Source of the DNA: Sphingomonadales bacterium | GTDB taxonomy: Bacteria > Pseudomonadota > Alphaproteobacteria > Sphingomonadales > Sphingomonadaceae | Length of the DNA: 16,002 nt | Assembly (NCBI GenBank): GCA_013298745.1 | Contig: JAAFIT010000013.1 | Span: forward strand, 1-16,002 | Direction of reading: 5' to 3' | The notes under the pieces: generated by a model | The model's database searches: none | What the model saw: only the letters and a program-made list of their open reading frames with translations | What the model was told of the DNA's origin: nothing | Part shown: piece by piece, positions 1 to 7,851 of the stretch | How the letters are laid out: every line of letters starts with the position of its first letter | Numbering within the stretch: position 1 is the stretch's first letter | Position numbers and translations under genes: made by a program

Positions 1-47
1 TGCGCTTTGAAGGCAAGGTTTTTGCCGCCGGCGGTTGGGGCCATTGT

Positions 48-70
48 CCCCAAACCCCTTTTGTTTGGGG
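48..70. repeat. Inverted repeat (8-base arms, 7-base loop)
   Basis: CCCCAAAC at 48-55 is repeated in reverse complement as GTTTGGGG at 63-70, around a CCCTTTT loop. The stem is symmetric and has no U-run on either side. It could be a second transcription stop or an RNA end-stabilising hairpin beyond the one at 92-110. Its function is inferred only from position. Confidence 0.4.
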
Positions 71-91
71 CGGCACATCAGCAAAAGGGGT

Positions 92-110
92 CTGGGGCCG
101 CCGGCCCCAG
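92..110 (-). terminator. Possible transcription terminator of the purine-salvage operon
   Basis: CTGGGGCC (92-99) pairs perfectly with GGCCCCAG (103-110) across a 3-base loop, giving a very stable GC stem about 20 bases after the deaminase stop codon. Read on the minus strand, the stem is followed by ACCCCTTTT, so the U-run is short and slightly delayed. This is a weak intrinsic terminator by classical rules. It is nevertheless a common arrangement in GC-rich proteobacteria. Confidence 0.45.
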
Positions 111-129
111 CCGCCGGAGGCCCTTAACC

Positions 130-1811
<1,682 letters not shown>

Positions 1812-1905
1812 GGCCAAAGCCGACAATCAATTCACCGCGCATCCGACACTGTGCATTTGATTGCAGAGGTTGGAAAACCGGTTCTGCACGGTTACGCCTG
1901 CAATA

Positions 1906-1933
1906 GCGCGCGGCCGGGGCATGGCCGGCGCGC
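1906..1933 (+). promoter_or_regulatory. GC-rich hairpin in the leader of the racemase gene
   Basis: GCGCGCGGCC (1906-1915) can pair with GGCCG plus CGCGC (1923-1927, 1929-1933), with one bulged G at 1928 and a 7-base loop. The hairpin ends exactly where the ribosome binding site GGAAGG (1934-1939) begins. It could influence translation or mRNA stability, or be a by-product of high GC. It lies in the 122-137 base divergent region between the two operons, where I could not identify convincing -35/-10 elements. An 8-base palindrome AACCGGTT at 1876-1883 is also present there. Confidence 0.3.
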
Positions 1934-1948
1934 GGAAGGCGGGGCAGC

Positions 1949-3211
1949 GTGATCGATCGGCGCAACTTCATTGCAGGCAGCGCGGGGCTTTGCGCCGCGT
2001 CGGCCGCCGCCGCGCCGATGCTGTCACCGAACAATTTCGGGCTGACCTGGGCCAAGGCGTCGCGCCGCAATGGTTGGATTGAAGTCGATGTCGCTGCTTT
2101 TGAAGCCAATATCGCCACGCTGCGCGCCGCTGTCGGTGCGGCGCGGCTATGCGCGGTGATGAAGGCCGATGCCTATGGCAATGGCATCGCGCTGCTGATC
2201 CCCTCGGTCATCAAGCTCGGCATCCGCGATGTGGCAATCACCGCAAATGATGAAGCGCGGGTGGCTCGGGCACTCGGCTATCGCGGCCGTCTGCTGCGCA
2301 TCCGCACCGCAACGCCCGACGAGATGGCGGACGGGCTGCGCTTCGGCATCACCGAACTGGTCGCCAACCCCGATGCCGCCGCACGGCTTGCCAAACTGGC
2401 AAGGGGGCGCACGCTGCCGGTCCATCTCGCGCTCAACGCCGGCGGCATGAGCCGCAATGGCGTCGAGCTTTCAACACCCTATGGCCAGGCCGATGCCCGC
2501 GCCGTGCTGGCCCAGGCGCCGCTCAAGATCGTCGGCGTGATGACGCATTATCCGAGCGAGGAGGCCTATGACATTCTCGGCCAGTTAAGCCGCTTCGAAA
2601 GTGATCTGGCGTGGCTGGCCGGCGAAGGCCTCGATCTCAGCGGCGTGACGCGTCACACCGCCAACACCTTTGCCACCCTCACCCACCCAGCCACCCGGCT
2701 CGACATGGTACGCGTCGGTGGTGCTCTTTATGGCGATCCGGGCTCGGTGAAGACCGGCGCCTATAACCTCGTGCCAGCGATCAAGTCGCGCGTTGCAGCG
2801 GTCAACCATTTCCCGGCCGGACAAACAGTGAATTATGACCGCACCTTTCGCCTTACCCGTGACAGCTGGCTGGCCAACATCCCCATCGGCTATTCCGACG
2901 GCATTCGCCGCGGATTGAGCCACGCCAATCGCCCCGAATTTCCGGCCGAAAGCAAAAACGCCAGCGCGGTGCTGATCAGTGGGCGTCGCTTCCCGATCGT
3001 TGGACGGGTGACGATGAACACAATGATGGTGGATGTGACGGGGCATCAGGACCGCGTCGCCATGGGCGATGAAGTCGTGCTGTTCGGCTCACAGCAGGGC
3101 GAAACGATCACCCAGGCCGAATTCGAGGTGAACAGCGGCGCCTACGCCCCGGAGATGCTCGCCATGCTCGGCGCCACACTGCCGCGAGTCCGCAAACCAA
3201 CAGCGGCGTGA
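1949..3211 (+). CDS. Exported alanine / broad-specificity amino-acid racemase
   Basis: A 420-residue PLP enzyme of fold type III that interconverts L- and D-amino acids. The PLP lysine is K72 in VMKADAYGNG, and the opposing catalytic tyrosine is Y296 in VNYDRTF. The N-terminus starts DRRNFIAGSAG followed by an alanine-rich stretch ending near residue 23. This is a twin-arginine (Tat) type leader, so the folded cofactor-loaded enzyme probably acts in the periplasm. MSRNG at 167-171 and GRVTMNTMMVD, where ordinary alanine racemases have MDQ, resemble the periplasmic broad-spectrum racemases (Bsr type). These make non-canonical D-amino acids that modify peptidoglycan. I infer broad specificity; a plain alanine racemase name would be the conservative choice. 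The GTG start is supported by GGAAGG at 1934-1939, nine bases upstream, and by the complete leader. It diverges from the purine operon and converges on tRNA-Pro, whose 3' end is only 18 bases past the stop. Confidence 0.88.
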   Translation: MIDRRNFIAGSAGLCAASAAAAPMLSPNNFGLTWAKASRRNGWIEVDVAAFEANIATLRAAVGAARLCAVMKADAYGNGIALLIPSVIKLGIRDVAITANDEARVARALGYRGRLLRIRTATPDEMADGLRFGITELVANPDAAARLAKLARGRTLPVHLALNAGGMSRNGVELSTPYGQADARAVLAQAPLKIVGVMTHYPSEEAYDILGQLSRFESDLAWLAGEGLDLSGVTRHTANTFATLTHPATRLDMVRVGGALYGDPGSVKTGAYNLVPAIKSRVAAVNHFPAGQTVNYDRTFRLTRDSWLANIPIGYSDGIRRGLSHANRPEFPAESKNASAVLISGRRFPIVGRVTMNTMMVDVTGHQDRVAMGDEVVLFGSQQGETITQAEFEVNSGAYAPEMLAMLGATLPRVRKPTAA

Positions 3212-3219
3212 CGAGGTGG

Positions 3220-3226
3220 AAAAAAA
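3220..3226 (-). terminator. T-run just downstream of tRNA-Pro
   Basis: Seven A residues on the plus strand give a run of seven T residues on the minus strand, four bases after the encoded CCA of the tRNA. No separate hairpin precedes it. The folded acceptor stem of the tRNA itself could serve as the terminating structure. It also sits between the convergent racemase and tRNA transcripts. Confidence 0.4.
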
Positions 3227-3229
3227 TGA

Positions 3230-3306
<77 letters not shown>

Positions 3307-3314
3307 ACATGTTT

Positions 3315-3343
3315 GCGGTAGAAGGAAAAGAGGGTCGGTGCAA
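3315..3343 (-). promoter_or_regulatory. Likely promoter of tRNA-Pro
   Basis: On the minus strand TTGCAC (3343-3338) is a good -35 element. After a 17-base spacer comes TACCGC (3320-3315), a poor but plausible -10. The -10 ends eight bases before the first tRNA base, so transcription would start at or next to the mature 5' end. The assignment rests on spacing and the -35 match only. Confidence 0.4.
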
Positions 3344-3365
3344 GGCGCGTGTAGCACGCCGCGGT

Positions 3366-3384
3366 GCGATGGTGTCACCATCGC
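3366..3384. repeat. Perfect palindrome with 9-base arms
   Basis: GCGATGGTG (3366-3374) and CACCATCGC (3376-3384) are exact reverse complements around a single base. As DNA it has the form of a dimeric regulator's operator. As RNA it would fold with a 7-base stem and a 5-base loop. It lies between the end of the immunity gene and the tRNA promoter. It could be a rho-assisted or hairpin stop for the long operon, but no U-run follows on either strand. Confidence 0.4.
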
Positions 3385-3691
3385 GCAACACGATTGCCTG
3401 GCAATGCACTTGCGCGGCGCTATTCATCACAGGAATGCCATCCATCGGCATCCAAAAACCGAGCTTGGTGGCTCGCAAATGTCCCCGACGACGACACCAC
3501 ACTTATGGTAGCAGAGTCCGGCTTGGTTGCTGCGAACAACCGACCGGGCTGCAGAGACAGCGGCAGCAGACGTCAAGCTTCACGAGGAGGTTTCGCCATT
3601 GGGCGGTGTATGGCTTCGTCCGGAAACTGCGGTGATAGCGTGGGTCTGATGAGTGCAGGCGCATGCGCAAGGAGAAATGGCGCTCATGGAT
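3385..3691. other. Non-coding stretch after the injection-system operon
   Basis: About 300 bases with no believable gene. Open frames here lack a sensible start, show no recognisable protein and conflict with the tRNA or the immunity gene. A 10-base palindrome GCGCATGCGC is at 3659-3668. No clear intrinsic terminator, transposase remnant or terminal repeat was found. Base composition is intermediate between the lower-GC toxin/immunity genes and the rest. This could be a recombination junction or old gene debris, but nothing proves it. Confidence 0.4.
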
Positions 3692-4336
3692 TCAACTACG
3701 TCCGTCAAAGCGCTTTCGTGCAGCTAGCAAGGAATCACCGGCGACCTCATGTTCGAGCCACTGCAAGCCAGTCGCCAAAGCGGATGCCTTATCCGGGGTC
3801 AGTCGGCCTTTTGCGAACAAGAACTGCCAGAAAATAAGCCCACGCAACGCTGCAGCCCAGCCGAGATATTCGTTCAAGTCGATATCAAGTATCCGCAACT
3901 CCCGGGTATCGTAGAGATACAGATCCCCCTTTCCACCAACCTCGAAGCCGACGAACAGTGGACCAGCTTTTGCCAAGACGCGATCGACGATGCAAAAATC
4001 AGAGAGGTTCATACCTTGAATCGATTGTGCCGCCAACGACGCATCTACCTTACGCTCGAGCGCTATCAACGGATTGGCGATATCATACTCGCCAGCGACA
4101 TTTTCAGCAGCCCAACGCAACGTCACTTGATCAGGAAGAAGCAGTGCATCCCGAAACGCAACAGGACATTTGAAACCAAAAGACACTTCGAAGATTTCTG
4201 CCAATCCCTCGACTTCTGATGCGTCGCCCCAAGCTTCTTCTGCAGCAAATCCCGGTTCACCGATAGCTTCATCCAGATCAGTGCGTGCAAGCATGCCCCG
4301 AGTGGTTAAAACGAGCTGTTCGGCTGACGTTGTCAT
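3692..4336 (-). CDS. Putative immunity protein of the adjacent toxin (possibly SUKH/SMI1-KNR4-like)
   Basis: A 214-residue protein without signal peptide or membrane segment, so probably cytoplasmic. It is acidic in its first half (for example EEAWGDASEVEGLAEIFE) and has a W-A-A-E / G-E-Y-D-I pattern around residues 75-90 that recalls SMI1/KNR4 (SUKH) immunity proteins. That resemblance is weak and is my judgement by eye. Position is the stronger argument: it starts four bases after the stop of the large toxin-like gene. Immunity genes of polymorphic toxins usually sit directly behind the toxin. The start at 4336 (MTTSAEQL) is chosen because GGAAGG at 4351-4346 lies nine bases upstream; an earlier in-frame start at 4381 would overlap the toxin gene. 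GC is near 48-50%, matching the toxin C-terminus and unlike the rest of the operon. This is the last gene of the operon. Confidence 0.6.
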   Translation of the reverse strand: MTTSAEQLVLTTRGMLARTDLDEAIGEPGFAAEEAWGDASEVEGLAEIFEVSFGFKCPVAFRDALLLPDQVTLRWAAENVAGEYDIANPLIALERKVDASLAAQSIQGMNLSDFCIVDRVLAKAGPLFVGFEVGGKGDLYLYDTRELRILDIDLNEYLGWAAALRGLIFWQFLFAKGRLTPDKASALATGLQWLEHEVAGDSLLAARKRFDGRS

Positions 4337-4340
4337 GTCA

Positions 4341-7300
4341 TTAATCCTTCCACTTGAGCTTCTTCGCAGCAACCGCTGCAATAACAGCCGCCATCGCTGC
4401 GTTGAGTTCAGGCGTAACAGTAATGTTTTCGCCGTGCCGGCCCGTCTTCATGTTCTTAACGAAATTTGTTAGACTGCTGTGTGGACCCCGATCCACGATT
4501 TCGCGGGCAAAATGCTCGCCGATGCCAGCAAGTTTCGCGATCAGCGGGCGCCCTGACCCCGAAATGCTCGGAATGTAGGTGCCCGAGAAATCCGGCTTCG
4601 GTACGGAAGCGCCCCCTTGAGCCATCACTCGCGTGTCCTTCGTCCAGACACCGTCTTTCGGGAAATAGATACCAGCTGAGAGCGCAACCGATGTTACGTA
4701 CGTCGAATCGTCATGAATCGGCTTGTTGGTTAACGGATCAAGTTCGGTCGATGCAGACCAAAAACCGCCCGTTGTCGTCTCGACCCAGAGAACTGTGCGC
4801 TTGGCTTGCAGGCGCTTCCACAAGGAAGCCGCGGCTCGGACATTTGCGGATGAATCTTCACCATAGAAGATCCGTTCAACGGCCTTTTCAAAGCCACGAA
4901 CACTGCCTCCGGTATTCACGGCGGTTGGCGTCGGCACAAGATTATTGGCAGAATCGGCGCCGCCAAAGCCAGCCGAGATCATGTGCATTCTGACCCAATT
5001 GCCGTTGCGCGAAGTCAACCCTCGCTTGACAATAAGGTCCCAGCCCTTTGGCATGCCTGACCGGGCATCCTGGCCGCCACGGCTCGATCGGTTCGACAAT
5101 TTTTCAATCGCCGCTCTTCCCGGTCCGTTGAAGGCCGGAACCGCTGCGGGCATATCGATGTCCTTGTCGGCAATGGCAATCAGGAGATCGGTGAGTGCGT
5201 TCATGTTGCTTGGAAGCGAGTCGAGCAATGTTATAACGGCCGGTGTTGGAGTGTCAGGAATCGGCTTGCCTGAAATCGGCTCGATGTTCTTGGTATAAAA
5301 TTGCAAGGCCTTGCTTGCCCGCGCCCTTGCGGCTTTGCTCAGCGTGGAGTCATCGATCGCATCCGCAAGATGCTGCTCAAGAGGCGACTTTTTCGACGCA
5401 AGCATCAATCGCGCCAATTTCTCGGAACCGTCGAACGACAAGGTGTGGGTTGCACCGTCGCCCAGAACCGGACGACGCTTTTCTTTCCACCAGTTCAACA
5501 GGCTTTTTGCACCCTTGGCGACCATCTTGCCAAGCCTTTTGGCCATGGTGACGATCCAAGCCACAACCTTGTCGAGTGCCTTGTCGATGGGATCGCGGAT
5601 TTTCTTGATGAGGCCGAGAACCGCGTCGCTGACTTTGCCGAGCCCGGCGATGCGCGCGAGGAAGCTGATCACAAGTGTCAGCAACCCGGCCATGGTCTGT
5701 TCGACACGATTGGCGGCCGAGGCAATGTTGCCGGCGGCAATTGATGCAATGCTGTCGATGAAGCTGGCCGCGACCTGCGCGATCTGGCGAATGCGCTCCA
5801 CGAAGAACATAATTGTGTTGTAGATGGCGATCAGCGCTTGAATGAACGCCCCGGCCGGGTTGAGCATCGAAAGCAACTTGGTGACCGCGGCCTCGACCAC
5901 CTTGGACTTCACAAAGTCCATAACGGCATCGATCGCCATCTGCTTCAGGTTGGTGAGCGTTTCAACAATCTTCTGCCACGCTGCGGCCGGACCCTCTGTG
6001 ACCAGCGTCCTGACGATATCGAAGCCGGTTTCGAGTGCATTGACCACGGTCTCGTTGGTGGCCCGGACAAGCTTGCCGCGGATGTTCGCCCAGGTCAGCC
6101 CCATCACCGACAGCACGAACTTGACCAGTTCCATCAAGCCCAGACTGCGCGGAATATACACCCCGGTGCCGCCGAGGGCCCCCGTGAGCCAGCCGATCAT
6201 CGAAGCTTGCAGATGGGTGAGGAAGCGGCTGGCGAATTGGCGGAAGCCCTGGACGGCTGCGCGAACCAGATTGCCGACGAAGCCCACCGGGTTCTGGATG
6301 ATGGTGCGGAAAGCACCCGCGGCCCTCTTCAGATACGGAATGGCCGCCGGCGCGACCACCTCGACGATGATTTCGAGCAGATTGAAGATCGTTCCGCCTG
6401 CCCAGGATGCGAAATCACCGAGGAAATTCCCGAACACCCGCGCCAGCTTCAGGAAGGCGCTGGGCAGCACGACGAAATCCATGATCTCGAGGCCGCGCAG
6501 CGCTGTCATGAAGCGATCGGGGATACTGCGAACAAGGCCCATCAACCCGCCGAGGGCCCCCTGGAACCATGCCCAAGCGCGCGATGTGGCATTGGAGCGC
6601 TTGATGTTTTCCCACAGCTCCTGCTGGCCGATCATGGTCATGAAGCCGCCGATCAGCGTGTCCGCCGTGCGCGGCACGGCCTCGCCGGTCACCGGATCGA
6701 ACCCGATGACCGCCTTCAACAGGCCATAGCCGGCCGTGCCTTCCGCAAGCGCTGCGAGCGGCCGCAACACCGCTTCGCGCACGAAACGCAAAATCTCGGT
6801 GAACAGTGACCGCGCGAACGCAATGATACGGGTAATCGGGGTCGTGAAGATCGATTTCGCCCGGTCCCACAGCGACCCGAGCGCAAAAATATCGCGCCAC
6901 GACAAGCTGTCGAGGAAGGCGTTGACGGCGGCGCGAATAGCAGCGCCGGTGATACCGAGCGATTTCAGCTGGCCTTCGATCCAACCGCCAACGCGATCAA
7001 AGATTCCATAGGAATCAAGCACGCGGGTGATGACGAAGCCGCCCGGCAGGAACTCGACAATCGCGCGCAGGATGTTGGCGGCGCTGGCCTCGACCGCGTT
7101 CATGTTGATCGGATTGACGCCGATCAGAATGGTGAACATCCGAAAGCCGGGAATGGCATTGGCCGCATCGGCGAAGAAATCGAGCGCATCGGAGATACCG
7201 AGCCGGCTGGCCTCGGGCGCTGTTCGCTCGCTGATTGCCGGCGCGTCATCAACCGCGCGTTGGATGACCGCGCTTTGCTGAATGGTGTGGGTCAACTCGT

Positions 7301-7847
7301 GGGCGAGAAGTTCGAGCCCTTCGGGCGTATGCGGCTGATACTGACCGTCGTTGAAGAAGATGTGGTTGCCAAAGGTGAAGGCCCGCGCGCCGATGGCGGT
7401 TGCCAGTGCCGCGGCCTTGGCGTCGGTATGCAATCGCACACCGCCGAAATCGGCGCGAAAACGTGGTTCGACTGTTTGGCGAAGTGCCGGCACAAGCGCG
7501 CTGCCGCCAGTTGCCGCCGCGCGGACCCTGCTCTCGATCAACGGGCTGGCGGTGCCGCCGGCAGCGCCGGGTCCCGGGCTGCGGCGCTGCACGAGCAACG
7601 GACTGCGTTGCAGGTCACCGGCATGTTGGCTGATGCCGCCACGCGCCACCCGCGCGGCGACGCTTTCGGCCTCTCGCTCTGCCGGATCATGCGCCGCCGA
7701 AATCCGCAGCGCCGGCTGAATGCCATGGCCTGACAGGGCATAACGGCGGCTATCGCTGCTGACGCGGTGGACAACCGGGGTCGCTTCCGGTGTCGCAGCA
7801 CGCGCGGGGGCCGCATCCGCCCTCGCGCGGGCTAGGGCCACCGCCAT
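4341..7847 (-). CDS. eCIS core-domain (DUF4157) cargo protein with nuclease-like C-terminal toxin domain
   Basis: A 1168-residue, three-part protein. Residues about 35-195 match the eCIS core domain: DPAEREAESVAARVA (54-68), DFGGVRLHTD, ARAFTFGNHIFF and AHELTHTIQQ, with the metallopeptidase-like HELTH at 183-187. This domain marks proteins loaded into or associated with contractile injection systems. Residues about 200-790 are a long series of aliphatic and amphipathic helices. They include IGFDPVTGEAVP and a segment near GVYIPRSLGL, a pattern I know from other long eCIS cargo proteins and perhaps involved in delivery. From about residue 795 the sequence changes. WVRMHMISAGFGG (H955) followed by NNLVPTPTAVN (N968, N969, N978) resembles the active-site region of DNA/RNA non-specific endonucleases. 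I infer a nuclease toxin; activity is unproven. There is no signal peptide. The ATG at 7847 lies four bases after the ATPase stop. GC falls markedly in the last third of the gene. Confidence 0.85.
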   Translation of the reverse strand: MAVALARARADAAPARAATPEATPVVHRVSSDSRRYALSGHGIQPALRISAAHDPAEREAESVAARVARGGISQHAGDLQRSPLLVQRRSPGPGAAGGTASPLIESRVRAAATGGSALVPALRQTVEPRFRADFGGVRLHTDAKAAALATAIGARAFTFGNHIFFNDGQYQPHTPEGLELLAHELTHTIQQSAVIQRAVDDAPAISERTAPEASRLGISDALDFFADAANAIPGFRMFTILIGVNPINMNAVEASAANILRAIVEFLPGGFVITRVLDSYGIFDRVGGWIEGQLKSLGITGAAIRAAVNAFLDSLSWRDIFALGSLWDRAKSIFTTPITRIIAFARSLFTEILRFVREAVLRPLAALAEGTAGYGLLKAVIGFDPVTGEAVPRTADTLIGGFMTMIGQQELWENIKRSNATSRAWAWFQGALGGLMGLVRSIPDRFMTALRGLEIMDFVVLPSAFLKLARVFGNFLGDFASWAGGTIFNLLEIIVEVVAPAAIPYLKRAAGAFRTIIQNPVGFVGNLVRAAVQGFRQFASRFLTHLQASMIGWLTGALGGTGVYIPRSLGLMELVKFVLSVMGLTWANIRGKLVRATNETVVNALETGFDIVRTLVTEGPAAAWQKIVETLTNLKQMAIDAVMDFVKSKVVEAAVTKLLSMLNPAGAFIQALIAIYNTIMFFVERIRQIAQVAASFIDSIASIAAGNIASAANRVEQTMAGLLTLVISFLARIAGLGKVSDAVLGLIKKIRDPIDKALDKVVAWIVTMAKRLGKMVAKGAKSLLNWWKEKRRPVLGDGATHTLSFDGSEKLARLMLASKKSPLEQHLADAIDDSTLSKAARARASKALQFYTKNIEPISGKPIPDTPTPAVITLLDSLPSNMNALTDLLIAIADKDIDMPAAVPAFNGPGRAAIEKLSNRSSRGGQDARSGMPKGWDLIVKRGLTSRNGNWVRMHMISAGFGGADSANNLVPTPTAVNTGGSVRGFEKAVERIFYGEDSSANVRAAASLWKRLQAKRTVLWVETTTGGFWSASTELDPLTNKPIHDDSTYVTSVALSAGIYFPKDGVWTKDTRVMAQGGASVPKPDFSGTYIPSISGSGRPLIAKLAGIGEHFAREIVDRGPHSSLTNFVKNMKTGRHGENITVTPELNAAMAAVIAAVAAKKLKWKD
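4346..4351 (-). promoter_or_regulatory. Ribosome binding site of the immunity gene
   Basis: GGAAGG on the minus strand lies inside the last codons of the toxin gene, nine bases before the ATG at 4336. It fixes the start of the immunity gene and lets ribosomes that finish the toxin start the immunity protein at once. Confidence 0.6.
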
Positions 7848-7851
7848 CGCG

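Larger units (their letters stand above)
1..129. other. GC-rich non-coding segment downstream of the adenine deaminase gene
   Basis: No credible gene is seen here. The segment holds a 10-base GC palindrome (CCGCCGGCGG, 25-34) and two hairpins listed separately (48-70 and 92-110). It probably separates the minus-strand purine operon from whatever lies to the left of the window. A plus-strand open frame crosses it, but that frame continues antisense through the deaminase gene and is not believable as a gene. Confidence 0.6.

Noticed and set aside
3677..3727. Short plus-strand ORF of 16 codons preceded by AAGGAG
   Set aside because: The Shine-Dalgarno-like sequence is only two bases from the ATG, the product is unrecognisable, and the frame runs antisense into the immunity gene.
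7287..7301. HELTH motif taken as proof of an active protease
   Set aside because: The motif is a standard part of the eCIS core domain. Catalytic activity of the domain is not established by the motif alone, so I use it only to identify the domain.
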